Positions 38,066 through 47,587 are shown, counted from the stretch's first letter. The stretch: DNA of 64,000 nt from Thiohalobacter thiocyanaticus (GCF_003932505.1 NZ_QZMU01000001.1:1178001-1242000); one strand, 5' to 3'. Translations and numbers: made by a program. Notes: generated by a model from the letters alone, not told the origin.

Positions 38066-38918
38066 GTGAAGCTGAGCGCGAAGGAATTCCGGGACTGGGA
38101 CAACAAGTGCATCACCCTGCTGGGCATGTCCGGGGTGGGCAAGACCCGACTGTCGAACCTCCTGCGCCGACGCAACTGGTTCCATTTCTCCGGCGACTAC
38201 CGCATCGGCACCCGCTACCTGGACGAGTCCATCCTGGACAACATCAAGCTCCAGGCCATGCAGATCCCCTTTCTGCGCGACCTGCTGCGTTCGGATTCCA
38301 TCCAGGTCATCAACAATATCACAGTCGACAACCTGCAGCCGGTTTCCAGCTTCCTCGGCAAGCTGGGCAATCCGAGCCTGGGCGGCCTGGGCCTGAAGGA
38401 GTTCAAGCGCCGCCAGGCCCTGCACCATGCCGCCGAGATCGCCGCCATGCGCGACGTGCCCGAGTTCATCGGCAAGGCGAGGCAGATCTACGGCTACCAG
38501 CATTTCATCAACGACGCGGGCGGCAGCGTGTGCGAGCTGGATGATCCGCCGACCCTGGAGGCCCTGGCGGAAAACACCCTGATCCTCTACATCCAGGCCA
38601 CCGACAAGGACGAGAAGGCCCTGATCCATCGTGCCGAGCGCTCGCCCAAGCCGCTGTACTACCGCGAGGCCTTTCTGGACACACAGCTCGAGGCCTACAT
38701 GCAGGAAAATGATCTACCCTATGTGGCCCTGATCAAACCCCGACGACTTCGTGCGCTGGATCTTTCCGCACCTGTTCTACTCCCGCATCCCGCGCTACGA
38801 GGCGATTGCCCAGCAGCACGGCTACACCATCACCACCGACGAACTGCACCGGGTCCGCGACGAGAACGACTTCCTGGACCTGGTCTGCGACGTCCTGGAC
38901 AGGGCCTGTCAACACTAA
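38066..38918 (+). CDS. P-loop ATPase with a +1 frameshift near the 3' end
   Basis: Walker A GMSGVGKT at residues 20-27. Frame 1 reads well to LPYVALI, then becomes Arg/Pro-rich nonsense to 38926. Removing one base from the aaacccc run at 38735-38741 restores NPDDFVRWIFPHLFYSR and an ending DVLDRACQH at 38916-38918. The span of 853 bp is 3n+1, consistent with one extra base. Function unknown; 13 bp upstream of the acyltransferase gene, so co-transcribed. Confidence 0.7.
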
Positions 38919-38931
38919 TGAGGTAGTACGC

Positions 38932-40039
38932 ATGCCACTGGTCGCCAACTCCGAACTGCCCGCCTTCGATCGCCTGCGCGGCGAGGGCGAGACCATCATC
39001 ACCAACGACGAGGCCGTGCGTCAGGATATCCGCGAGCTGCACATCGGCCTGCTGAACATGATGCCGGATGCAGCACTTGCCGCCACCGAGCGCCAGTTCT
39101 TCCGGCTCATCGGCGAAAGCAACCAGATCGCCCAGTTCTACATCCACCCCTTCACGCTCAGGGAACTCAAGCGCGGGCCGGAGGGACAGGCACATGTGGA
39201 GCGTTATTACGAACCCTTCGACCGCATCAAGGAGGAAGGCCTGGATGCGCTCATCATCACCGGCGCCAACGTGGTCGGCCCGGAGCTGTCGGCACAGCCC
39301 TTCTGGGATCCGCTGATCGAGGTCATCGACTGGGCCTACGAGAATGTCACCTCCACCGTCTGCTCCTGCCTGGCCACCCATGCGGTGATGGAATTCCGCT
39401 ATGGTCGCAAGCGCCGGCCGCTGGGCTTCAAGCGCTGGGGGGTGTATCCGCACCGGGTCATGCGCCGGCGCCACCCCCTGGTCAGCGGCATGAATACCCG
39501 CTTCGATGTCCCGCACTCGCGCTTCAACCAGGTCGACCGCGAGGACTTCGAGGCCGCCGGCCTGCATATCCTGGTGGAAAGCGAGGAGGCCGATGTGCAC
39601 CTGGCCGTGAGCGAGGACGGCTTCCGGCTGATCTTCTTCCAGGGCCATCCGGAGTACGACGCCATCAGCCTGCTCAAGGAATACAAGCGCGAGATCAGGC
39701 ACTTCATCAACGGCGAGCGGGACGATTACCCGCCGTTTCCCGACAACTATTTCAGTCTCACCGTCCAGGCCATCCTGGACGAGCACCAGGACCAGCTGGT
39801 GCTCGTCCAGGGCGCTGGAACGCGGCGACCCGCTGCCGGAACTGCCCGAGGCCCTGATCACACGCTGGCTGGACAATACCTGGCACGACAGCGCCGAAGC
39901 GGTCATCAACAACTGGATCGGCAAGGTCTACCAGACCACCAACATCGACCGCCGCTTTCCCTTCAAGGACAGCGTGGATCCGCACAACCCCCTGGGGCTG
40001 AAGCCGCTCGACGACAGCGTTCCCGCCCCCGGCTTCTGA
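38932..40039 (+). CDS. metA: Homoserine O-acyltransferase (MetA/HTS family) with a +1 frameshift
   Basis: About 368 aa when corrected. LLNMMPDAALAATERQFFRLIG, DALIITGANV, the nucleophile Cys in CSCLATHA, and FFQGHPEYD (catalytic His and Glu) are typical of MetA. The frame breaks after DQLVLVQG: dropping one g from the caggg run near 39807-39811 restores ALERGDPLPELPEALI and FPFKDSVDPHNPLG, ending at TGA 40037-40039. The 1108-bp span is 3n+1. First step of methionine synthesis; acetyl or succinyl donor unknown. Confidence 0.78.
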
Positions 40040-40124
40040 GCCCGGCGCTCAGTCAGTCCACAGGTTCGGTACCGGATACAACGACAGACACCTGCATTCC
40101 ACGGCCTGCAACAGGGAGTCCCCA

Positions 40125-40457
40125 ATGCGTTTTCATCAGCTCAGGATCGGAGACCGGTTCCGGTTGGAGGGAGAGATCTATACCAAACACAATGCCCTGC
40201 TGGCCGTGCATGCCGCCAGCGGCCGACAGCAGCTGATCAAGCGCTCGGCCGCCGTCGAGCCCTGCCCTTCCGAGACGACCGCCGCGGCGCCCGCCCACCG
40301 TGAAGTTCCGGCCGCCGTCGTACTGGAGGCCTTCGACGCCTTTTACGATCAATGCCGGCAGCTGCTGGCCGGGTGCGGCAACGACGGACAGCTAAACGCA
40401 CGGCTGGAACAGGCCCGCCGGGTTTTCCTGGATCAGCTGCAGAACAGCTCTTCGTAG
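40125..40457 (+). CDS. Conserved hypothetical protein
   Basis: 110 aa. Beta-rich opening MRFHQLRIGDRFRLEGEIYTKHNALLAV followed by helices. The IGDRF...YTK pattern occurs in small bacterial proteins of unknown function. 85 bp after the acyltransferase; a gtaggccgg repeat fragment lies over its stop codon. Confidence 0.65.
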   Translation: MRFHQLRIGDRFRLEGEIYTKHNALLAVHAASGRQQLIKRSAAVEPCPSETTAAAPAHREVPAAVVLEAFDAFYDQCRQLLAGCGNDGQLNARLEQARRVFLDQLQNSSS

Positions 40458-40491
40458 GCCGGAACAAACGCAGAACTCCCGCCCCGCTCAA

Positions 40492-40579
40492 GCCGGTGCC
40501 GGGCAGGCGAGGCTTACTTACGGGCGCATGTGCGCCGTTTGCACGCTAAGCCCGTAAGCCTCGCCCGCCCGGCACTGGC
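40492..40579 (-). repeat. Covarying stem-loop element, copy C
   Basis: 34-nt left arm (40492-40525) carries a tandem ttac duplication relative to the 30-nt right arm (40550-40579); the rest pairs apart from one G.T and one mismatch. The core (40526-40549) reads on the minus strand as ttagcgtgcaaacggcgcac then atgc. Confidence 0.85.
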
Positions 40580-40615
40580 CTGCCCCAGCTTCGATGGTGC
40601 CGGTTGATCAGTGCC

Positions 40616-40697
40616 GTGCCAGCGGCGGGAACCCTTTTGAGGGCTTAGCGTGCAAACTTCGCACATGCGCCCTCAAAAGGGTTCCCGCCACTGACAC
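40616..40697 (+). repeat. Covarying stem-loop element, copy D
   Basis: 29-nt arms at 40616-40644 and 40669-40697, with the inner 20 bp (cgggaacccttttgagggc side) perfectly paired and two mismatches further out. Core 40645-40668. Lies 36 bp from copy C in opposite orientation, filling the 328-bp gap between convergent genes. Confidence 0.85.
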
Positions 40698-40785
40698 TGG
40701 TTCACCAGAGTGAATCAGCCCGATCCGCGATATACACAGTATTCTCTGCAACCCCGTCTGAGGTCGGAAACGGGCCTGCATTCCC

Positions 40786-41484
40786 TCAATCAACCACCGC
40801 CTGCCTGATCTCCTCCGCTGTCAGCACCCGCCACTGCCCCGGGGCCAGACCGGGATCCAGTTCCAGCGGCCCGATGGCCTCCCGGTGCAGTGCCACCACC
40901 CGGTTGCCGACGGCGGCGCACATGCGCTTGACCTGGTGATAGCGCCCCTCGGTCAGGGTCAGCAGGATGGTGGTGGAATCCAGGATTTCGAGCCCGGCCG
41001 ACCGCGTCGGAGTGATCTCGCCCCGCAGCACCACGCCTTCGCGCAGGGCAGCGGCCTGGACGTCGGTCAGGGGCCCGGCCAGGCTCACGCGGTAGCGCTT
41101 GGGGCAGCGCCGCCGCGGCGAGGTCAACCGATGCGACCAGTCGCCGTCATCCGTGATCAGCACCAGGCCCGAGGCCGACAGATCCAGCCGCCCCGCCGCA
41201 TGCAGCCCGGCACGCGGCTCCACTCCGAGCAGGTCCAGCACCGTGGGATGCCGATCGTGGCGGGTCACGCTGACCCAGCCCACCGGCTTGTGCAGCATGA
41301 AGTAGCGCGGGCCGGTCGCATTGAGCGGTTCGCCGTCCAGCCGCACCTCGGCCGTGTCCGCGAGCGGCGCCGACGGATCGCTTACCCGGGCCCCGGCCAC
41401 CGTCACCCGGCCGCGGCGGATCGCCTGCCGGGCGCGGGAACGGGTCAGGGCAGTGTTCTGGCTGAGAAAGCGGTCAAGGCGCAT
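40786..41484 (-). CDS. rsuA: 16S rRNA pseudouridine synthase RsuA family
   Basis: 232 aa: N-terminal S4 RNA-binding domain (RLDRFLSQNTALTRSRARQAI) and catalytic domain with the nucleophile Asp in AGRLDLSASGLVL and KRYRVSL. I use ATG 41484; an in-frame codon 10 residues upstream has no support. RsuA and RluE-type paralogues are hard to separate by eye. Confidence 0.85.
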   Translation of the reverse strand: MRLDRFLSQNTALTRSRARQAIRRGRVTVAGARVSDPSAPLADTAEVRLDGEPLNATGPRYFMLHKPVGWVSVTRHDRHPTVLDLLGVEPRAGLHAAGRLDLSASGLVLITDDGDWSHRLTSPRRRCPKRYRVSLAGPLTDVQAAALREGVVLRGEITPTRSAGLEILDSTTILLTLTEGRYHQVKRMCAAVGNRVVALHREAIGPLELDPGLAPGQWRVLTAEEIRQAVVD

Positions 41485-41638
41485 CCGGCCATTGTACGGA
41501 CAACCGGAACACAATCACTACGCGCCGCTGCGCATGGCCGGAAGGCATTGAATAGCATGGCAATCGTGGTCAATGTTAAATTACGGCCAGCGGTCGCCGC
41601 TAAGCTGATATCCCGACACGCAGAATAAAGTTGTATCC

Positions 41639-42718
41639 ATGCACCGTGACCGCTCCCTCGATGTTCTCCGGGGCCTGTTTCTCATCGTCATCACCTTCGA
41701 CCACTTCGGCGGTACCCTGCGCACACTGACCTGGCAGACCTTCGGCTATGTTTCCGCCGCCGAGGGCTTCATCTTTCTTTCCGGCTACATGTCGGGCCTG
41801 GTCTATGGCCGGCCGGGATATCCGCGGGTGACGGCCCATTGCCTGCAACGTGCGCTGCAGATCTACGGCTTTCATCTGTTCATCGTCGTCTGCCTGATCA
41901 CTCTCTCCCTGTCCAGCAGCCTCTATGCCGGCTACTGGCGCGGCTATGTACCGCTGTATTCCGAGGCGCCCTGGACGGGCCTGGGACTGAGCGCCGTGCT
42001 GCTGTACAACCCGAACTTTCTGTCCATCCTGCCCCTGTACGTGATTTTCCTGGCCCTGACTCCCCTGCTGCTGCAGGCCCACCGGCGTGGCTGGAGCGCG
42101 GGTATCCTCACGGCCAGCCTGCTGTTGTGGTGGGCCAGCCAGCACGGTCTGCGCGAGACGCTGCTCCAGGCACTGCCGCTGGACCGGGAACAACTGGCCC
42201 CCGGCCTGTTCGATATCACGGCCTGGCAACTGCTGTTCATCGCCGGCAACTGGCTGGGGTATCGGCGGGCAAAGGCTCTGCCGTTCAGGGTTCCGACCTC
42301 TCCCTCCCTTCTGCCGGTCGCTGTTGTCGGAGTGTCACTGCTCATGGCCTGGCGCCACGGCTGGCTGCCGGCCCCGGAATGGATCGAGGCCGGTCATTCC
42401 CGCCGCACCCTGGAATGGGTACGACTGATCAATTTCGCCCTCGTCGCCTGGCTGTTCGTCTGGCTGCTCAAACCCCGGCACTGGTTTGCCCGGCTGCGGT
42501 TTCCGGCCCGGCTCGGGGAGAATTCGCTGGATGTCTACAGCTGGAGCATCCTGGCGATATTTCTCGCCATGCCCCTGACCTGGCGTGCCCATGCCGCCGG
42601 GCCGCTGATCGACATCCTGGCCGCTCTGGCCTTCGTCGCCCTGCTGTTCGTACCGGTCCTGATCAAGCCGCATTTCCGGAATGTCTCACGCGGCCTGCGC
42701 CTGGCATGGAGCAGATGA
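41639..42718 (+). CDS. opgC: OpgC-family membrane acyltransferase
   Basis: 359 aa with about ten membrane helices. RDRSLDVLRGLFLIVITFDHFGG at the N-terminus and AAEGFIFLSGYMSGLVYGR are OpgC hallmarks. By family, it transfers succinyl groups to osmoregulated periplasmic glucans, although opgG/H are not in the window, so the acceptor is uncertain. The ATG lacks a strong ribosome site. Confidence 0.83.
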   Translation: MHRDRSLDVLRGLFLIVITFDHFGGTLRTLTWQTFGYVSAAEGFIFLSGYMSGLVYGRPGYPRVTAHCLQRALQIYGFHLFIVVCLITLSLSSSLYAGYWRGYVPLYSEAPWTGLGLSAVLLYNPNFLSILPLYVIFLALTPLLLQAHRRGWSAGILTASLLLWWASQHGLRETLLQALPLDREQLAPGLFDITAWQLLFIAGNWLGYRRAKALPFRVPTSPSLLPVAVVGVSLLMAWRHGWLPAPEWIEAGHSRRTLEWVRLINFALVAWLFVWLLKPRHWFARLRFPARLGENSLDVYSWSILAIFLAMPLTWRAHAAGPLIDILAALAFVALLFVPVLIKPHFRNVSRGLRLAWSR

Positions 42719-42763
42719 CGGGCTGCGCTGCGCTTCTCCTCACTCCTCACTCCTCACTGCAAT

Positions 42764-42788
42764 AAAAAAACCCCGCCATAAGGCGGGG
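42764..42788 (-). terminator. Rho-independent terminator for the porin gene
   Basis: On the minus strand a ccccgcc/ggcgggg stem with a 4-nt loop is followed by seven T. It lies 51 bp beyond the porin stop codon. Confidence 0.88.
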
Positions 42789-42838
42789 CTCAAGCATCCC
42801 TGCATGAAGGAGGCTAAGGGGAATCACCTCCGGACGAA

Positions 42839-43975
42839 CTAGAACACGAACTGGCCCTGCAGGAAGACCTCGTCCTCATCGGCACCGTTGACGCCGTCGA
42901 CGTTCTCGCCCATGCGGTAGGTGAGCTGGAACTTCAGGTCGTGCTTGTGCACGAACCAGTTGGCACCGACCGAGGTGCGGGTCCATTCCTTACCGTAGTT
43001 GTCGGCGTCCTGGGACTCATAACCGGCCACCAGCTCCAGCTTGCCCGGCATGACCATGTAGCCGCCTTCCAGCGCCCAGTTCTCCAGATCGGTACTGCCG
43101 TTGCGGAAGATGCCGCCGGTATAGGCGCCGTTGACGGTGTCGGCGTCGAACATATTGTACTCGGCGTCCACTGAGAAGCCGGCGGCGCGGAAGGCGCCAC
43201 TGATCTCGAAGCCGGTCACGCTGTCCACGTCGGGCTTGCCGGCCTGGTTGGTGTTGTTGTCGTTGTCGTTCTCCCACTGAAAGGCCGCCAGGCCGATGGT
43301 GGCTTTGGTCTCGCCCTTGAAATCACCCTGGGAGAACTTGAGGGGCCCGAAGGGATGGAAATCGACGCGGCCGCCGTAAACCCAGCCCTCGTTGAAGTCA
43401 CTGTTGCTGTTGACCGGGGTATCAAAGTCCAGTTTGTCCTCGTCCGGATCGATCGAGGAGGAAGCAAAGGACGCCCCCCAGGTGAACAGGTCCCCGCTCT
43501 TGCCGGTCAGGTGAATGCCTGCGGTACGGTCAGGACTGCCGTAATTGTGGTCACCGACAAAGGTGCGCTCCACCAGCTGCTGCTTCTTGGACGAGGTCAG
43601 GTTCTCGCGCGAGAAGGGAAATTTGGCGTTGCCGATGGTGAACTTCATGTTCTCCATGCCCGTGTACTGCATGTAGGCATCCTTGACGGCGATTTCATTG
43701 TCACCCGATGCCTTGCCCATGTCCCACTGGAACTTGCCCTTCCAGTCGGGATGCACGCTGCCCTCGATATAGGGACGGAAGCGACGGAAGAAGACCTCGT
43801 CCTCGCTGCTGCCGTTGTCCGGATCGGCATAATGATACTGGAGCTGAATGCGACCGCCGAGCTTCACATAGGTGTCGCCTTCCTGGTATACGGTCACACC
43901 GGCGGTGGCCGTGGTGGCGAGCAGGGTACCGCCGATCAGGGCGGTCACCGCCGCTGTCATCCTGTGCATACGCAT
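42839..43975 (-). CDS. Phosphate-selective porin O/P family protein
   Basis: 378 aa. Signal peptide (AVTALIGGTLLATTATAG), then a beta-barrel with alternating hydrophobics, KLGGRIQLQYHY, EVFFRRFRPYIEGSV and the terminal Phe (LQGQFVF) needed for outer-membrane assembly. OprP/OprO relatives take up phosphate or polyphosphate; substrate not proven here. Has its own terminator and a long upstream region. Confidence 0.87.
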   Translation of the reverse strand: MRMHRMTAAVTALIGGTLLATTATAGVTVYQEGDTYVKLGGRIQLQYHYADPDNGSSEDEVFFRRFRPYIEGSVHPDWKGKFQWDMGKASGDNEIAVKDAYMQYTGMENMKFTIGNAKFPFSRENLTSSKKQQLVERTFVGDHNYGSPDRTAGIHLTGKSGDLFTWGASFASSSIDPDEDKLDFDTPVNSNSDFNEGWVYGGRVDFHPFGPLKFSQGDFKGETKATIGLAAFQWENDNDNNTNQAGKPDVDSVTGFEISGAFRAAGFSVDAEYNMFDADTVNGAYTGGIFRNGSTDLENWALEGGYMVMPGKLELVAGYESQDADNYGKEWTRTSVGANWFVHKHDLKFQLTYRMGENVDGVNGADEDEVFLQGQFVF

Positions 43976-44279
43976 AACATTTCCCCGTATTGGTAGTGAA
44001 AGAATGATTGAATACGGGGCGCAGTGTAGGGATGGGGTATGACGTTTGGATTACGGAGTCATGACATTTGGATTACGAAACAACAGGGCTGTTGTGTATC
44101 CACGACGCAAGAACAAAGGCGCCACGAAATCCACGAGACCCACCAGAATAATATCGGGATCAGACCAGACCGTAATCGGGGTTGCCGGGAACGCTGCGCT
44201 TAACCCGACCTGCAATTCACCTGACCTACCGACCCGGTGTCCGCGGCCGGATTCAGCCAGCATCGACGCCGGGGGGCGG
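43976..44279. other. Upstream region of the porin gene, no gene seen
   Basis: Holds the porin promoter. Contains tttggattacgga / tttggattacgaa direct repeats at 44045-44080, which could be operator sites, and a gttgccgggaacgctgcgc fragment of a repeat family near 44178. No ORF supported. Confidence 0.4.
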
Positions 44280-44359
44280 GCCGGTGCCGGGCGGACAGGG
44301 TTTTCGGGCTTAGCGTGCTTCGCACATGCGCCCGAAAACCCCGCCCGCCCGACACTGGC
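44280..44359 (+). repeat. Covarying stem-loop element, copy E (short core)
   Basis: 30-nt arms (44280-44309, 44330-44359) with the inner 13 bp perfectly paired and a few mismatches outside. The core is 20 nt: aaac is missing from the apical loop, leaving ttagcgtgcttcgcacatgc. Between the porin and the phosphatase. Confidence 0.85.
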
Positions 44360-44372
44360 TTTACGTGCAGCG

Positions 44373-45206
44373 TTACGCCTCGCAGGATCTCAGATAGGAT
44401 TCGACGCCCGCGGCGACGCTGATCTCGCCGGCCTTGACCCGGGGCAGGTATTCACGCATCCAGGACCCGACATGCATGCGTGCCTGTTCCAGCTCCAGGC
44501 GGATCAGGCGGGTGACGGCGCCGCCGTGTTCGAGAAAGCCGCTTTCGTCCATGTCTTGAAGGGCGCGCGGCTTGTCGAAGGGCACCCGGGCGATCTCGGC
44601 CTGCCAGCGACCATTTTCCAGGGTGAAGCGGCCGTAGGCGGCGCGCTCGTCACCGTCCAGCGGCTGGCCCACCGAACCGGTATTCACCACCAGGGTGCCG
44701 TTGAAACGCTTGATCAGCGGCTTGTGGGTATGCGAGCCGACGAACAGATCCCGGGGCGGCCCGAGCTTCTCCGCCAGCTCCTCTGCGGACGTGCTGGCGG
44801 AAATGCCGGCGCGGTAGCCCAGCCGGGAGCCGTGGGTGATGTGCAGGGATGCCCCGGCCGGCGCATCCAGATCATAGTGTTCGACCCAGGCCGCGATATC
44901 GGCCACCGCCGACCCGAGCTGATGGTAAGTCCAGTGAGCGAACAGGCGCAGCTCGCGGGTCGGGTCCTCCGGCGACAGCGGATCCTCGGCACAGGCCAGC
45001 ACGTAGGCCTCGTGATTGCCCTTGATGCAGCGGCTCTCGGGAACGCGTGTCTGCAGCAACCGCAGGCACTCCAGGCTGCAGGGACCGCGATTGACCAGAT
45101 CGCCATTGAGGATCACCTGATCCGCCCCCCAGCCCTCGATGTCGTCGAGAACCGCGCTCAGGGCCGGCAGATTGCCGTGGACATCGGATAAAACCGCAAT
45201 TTTCAT
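44373..45206 (-). CDS. Calcineurin-like metallophosphatase (YfcE/MJ0936 type)
   Basis: 277 aa. Dinuclear metal motifs: DVHGN at 8-12, GDLVNRGP, GNHEAYV, HITHGS and GSHTHKP. By family a phosphodiesterase or phosphatase; substrate unknown. Single gene. Confidence 0.87.
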   Translation of the reverse strand: MKIAVLSDVHGNLPALSAVLDDIEGWGADQVILNGDLVNRGPCSLECLRLLQTRVPESRCIKGNHEAYVLACAEDPLSPEDPTRELRLFAHWTYHQLGSAVADIAAWVEHYDLDAPAGASLHITHGSRLGYRAGISASTSAEELAEKLGPPRDLFVGSHTHKPLIKRFNGTLVVNTGSVGQPLDGDERAAYGRFTLENGRWQAEIARVPFDKPRALQDMDESGFLEHGGAVTRLIRLELEQARMHVGSWMREYLPRVKAGEISVAAGVESYLRSCEA

Positions 45207-45411
45207 GTTGATTCAGTAAACAGGAACACGGCGCCTATGTTACCGGATGGGAGCCGGCATCTAAACATGCCGACCGGCACGGCCGCGTCATGCCCGCGCA
45301 TGTGAAATGTGATCCATTTAACGGCGCAGGGACCGAAACGGGCGTTTCATATCGGCCACGAGCGCATGACGTTCGTAACACCGATAAATAACAGCGTTAG
45401 GAGGAACTTCC

Positions 45412-45666
45412 ATGAAAAAGCAAATCGCAGTCATCGCCTGTGTTTCGGCATTCGCCGCCGGCTCCGCCATCGCCGGGGAGCAGCAGGACGAGTTGTTCAA
45501 GATGCTTGATACCAATCAGGACGGCTACATCTCCGCCGAGGAGGCCCAGGCCCATGGGGATCTGACCAGCCAGTGGAATTCCGTGGATCAGAACAGCGAC
45601 GGTCAGATCGACCAGTCCGAGTTCAGCGCCTTCGAGATCGAATCGGACAGCGAATCCGGGATGTAA
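45412..45666 (+). CDS. Secreted EF-hand calcium-binding protein
   Basis: 84 aa. Signal peptide (IAVIACVSAFAAGSAIAG), then two EF-hands: DTNQDGYISAEE and DQNSDGQIDQSE, each with all calcium ligands. A perfect aggagga box precedes the ATG. Probably a periplasmic calcium buffer or sensor. Confidence 0.87.
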   Translation: MKKQIAVIACVSAFAAGSAIAGEQQDELFKMLDTNQDGYISAEEAQAHGDLTSQWNSVDQNSDGQIDQSEFSAFEIESDSESGM

Positions 45667-45700
45667 TCCCCCCCTCCCCTTATCCTGGCGGCACCGGCAC

Positions 45701-46204
45701 CTATTGCACCACGGTGTCGGCTGCCGCCAGTTCCTCAACCCCGCATGTCAGCAACAATTCCGCCGGGTCGGTGGAAAACACGAAGGGCGCGGCCCGGGTC
45801 AGGGCACTCAGTCCGAGTATCTGCCGGCTGCTGCCGGGGAATACCGCGGCCTCGACATTCCGGATCTCGCACTGCCCGCCGATCGCCAGACGATTGATAC
45901 GGTACACCGGCACCTGCAGCCGGTCGCCATTGGCCAGGATGCCTGACAGATCCTTGATGTATTCGACCTGATCCGCATCCTGCAATATCGCCAGGGTATC
46001 CTCGTTGATGGTCATATAGCCCGAGCCGGTATCGACCAGGAAATCCGATTTCCCGAAGCCGTCGATCTCGGCACTGACATAGAAGGTCGCCGCATTCCTG
46101 GCCTGCATCGGGACCTTGACGTCAAAATTCTGTCCTACTGCCGGCTGCCACAGCCAGAGCGCCGCCAGTCCTGCACCGAAGCGATTCCAGAATATTTTTT
46201 TCAT
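45701..46204 (-). CDS. Retropepsin-like aspartic protease
   Basis: 167 aa. N-terminal signal (AGLAALWLWQPAVGQ), then FLVDTGSGYMTI with the catalytic DTGS, and ILGLSAL later, as in clan AA proteases of the TIGR02281 kind; active as a dimer in the periplasm. ATG 46204 gives a sensible signal peptide; an upstream start at 46246 does not. Confidence 0.82.
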   Translation of the reverse strand: MKKIFWNRFGAGLAALWLWQPAVGQNFDVKVPMQARNAATFYVSAEIDGFGKSDFLVDTGSGYMTINEDTLAILQDADQVEYIKDLSGILANGDRLQVPVYRINRLAIGGQCEIRNVEAAVFPGSSRQILGLSALTRAAPFVFSTDPAELLLTCGVEELAAADTVVQ

Positions 46205-46289
46205 ACAGAGACTTACCCGTTTGAGTTGAGGTAACCACAGTGACACACGAAGGGCTGTTGCAACTTCCAGGCCACAGACAAGCGGCCAT

Positions 46290-46321
46290 GAAAAAAAACA
46301 GCCCGGAACGGGTCCGGGCTG
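46290..46321 (-). terminator. Rho-independent terminator after the mddA operon
   Basis: On the minus strand the stem cagcccgga/tccgggctg is followed by eight T, 35 bp beyond the stop at 46356. Confidence 0.88.
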
Positions 46322-46355
46322 CCGTCACTGCAGGAGTAGGAGGCGACTGCCGGGA

Positions 46356-46775
46356 TCAGGGCTCGCGGGCCAGTGCCTGCAGCACACTGCTCCGGGTCGG
46401 CGGCATCAGGAAGGTCCGGCGCAGCAGGGCCAGGCTGAAGGGACGGGTGCGATTCCAGGGCAGCAGCGACAGCATCCGCGCCAGCGGACAGTAGCCCACT
46501 GTCACCATGGCAGTGGTGCCGGCCAGCTGGATCCAGTAAATGAAGGCCAGCGACGGCCACTGGCCAACCAGCAGCAGCAGCAGATAACCCGTGCGCACCT
46601 GTACCGGGAAGGCGCCGGGGGCACGCTCCCGCAGCAGATAATGCACCAGCTGGACCACGGTCAGGGCAATGACCGGAACGAAGCCGCCGGGGCCGCCGGC
46701 CAGGCCATTGATCAGCAGGACATCGGTCGCCAGCCAGTACCACCAGTCGAGGGTCTTGTCGCGCAGCATGGTCAT
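46356..46775 (-). CDS. Hypothetical membrane protein
   Basis: 139 aa with about three hydrophobic segments (WYWLATDVLLINGLAG, VIALTVVQLVHYLL, GYLLLLLVGQWPSLAFIYWI). Its ATG overlaps the mddA stop (ATGA), so the two are coupled; a second ATG lies 6 bp downstream. Function unknown, may partner with the methyltransferase. Confidence 0.72.
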   Translation of the reverse strand: MTMLRDKTLDWWYWLATDVLLINGLAGGPGGFVPVIALTVVQLVHYLLRERAPGAFPVQVRTGYLLLLLVGQWPSLAFIYWIQLAGTTAMVTVGYCPLARMLSLLPWNRTRPFSLALLRRTFLMPPTRSSVLQALAREP

Positions 46776-47536
46776 TCCCCCCTGTCGGCCAGGGCGGCGG
46801 TGGCGGGACGCCGGTTCAGCCGCGGTATCAGCATGGGCACGCGCTGGCGGTATCCCCGGTATTCGGGATGAAAACCGACCAGGTCCCGCTCCTCCAGCCG
46901 GATGGCGATAAGGATGTAGGCCGAGGTCAGCAGCGCGAACAGCAGGTGCGCCAGGCTCATGGTGGGTGTGGCCCAGAACGCCAGGAACCAGCCGACGTAC
47001 AGTGGATGGCGCACATGGCGGTACAGCCAGGGCGTCTTGAACGGCAGATGACTGTAGGGCCGGCCGCGGAAGTACAGCCAGACCTGGCGCAGGCCGAACA
47101 GATCGAAATGGTTGATCTGGAAACTCGACACCAGCACCAGCGCCCAGCCCAGCCCGTACAGGCCATGGATCAGCCCCCGGAGGAGCGGATCGCTGACCGA
47201 CCAGACCATCCCACCCATCGGCTCCCAGAAGGCGAACAGGACGATGAGCAGCACGCTGGAGAACAGCACATAGGTGCTGCGCTCGACCGGCTGCGGCACA
47301 TAGCGCGTCCACCAGCGCTTGAACCCCGGCCGTGCCATCAGGCTGTGCTGAACGGCGAACAGACCCAGCAACAGGACGTTGGTGGCCAGCGCCTGACCCA
47401 GCGGCACATCCACCGGGCCGTCGAGCGTCACCGGTACCCACAGGTTGCCGATGAAGCCGACGGCATAGACGAAAGTGGCGAAGAACAGGGCATAGCAGAG
47501 CGCCCCGTAACCCAGAACGGCGATACGTTTCAGCAT
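46772..47536 (-). CDS. mddA: Methanethiol S-methyltransferase (MddA/NnrU family)
   Basis: 254-aa membrane methyltransferase with five to six helices. VQHSLMARPGFKRWWTR and the SAM-binding RHVRHPLYVGW...ILIAIRLEERDLVGFHPEY are the ICMT-like signature shared with MddA, which methylates methanethiol to dimethyl sulfide. A gaggag box precedes the ATG. In a sulfur oxidiser this is plausible for thiol detoxification, but close relatives with other substrates exist. Confidence 0.75.
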   Translation of the reverse strand: MLKRIAVLGYGALCYALFFATFVYAVGFIGNLWVPVTLDGPVDVPLGQALATNVLLLGLFAVQHSLMARPGFKRWWTRYVPQPVERSTYVLFSSVLLIVLFAFWEPMGGMVWSVSDPLLRGLIHGLYGLGWALVLVSSFQINHFDLFGLRQVWLYFRGRPYSHLPFKTPWLYRHVRHPLYVGWFLAFWATPTMSLAHLLFALLTSAYILIAIRLEERDLVGFHPEYRGYRQRVPMLIPRLNRRPATAALADRGE

Positions 47537-47587
47537 GACTGCGGTCTCCTCGTGATTGATTCGGCATTGATCCGGCAGCGGAGCGGC

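Noticed and set aside
40492..40697. Stem-loop family as integron attC sites
   Set aside because: No GTTRRRY/RYYYAAC core sites, no integrase, and the elements are not next to cassette-type genes.
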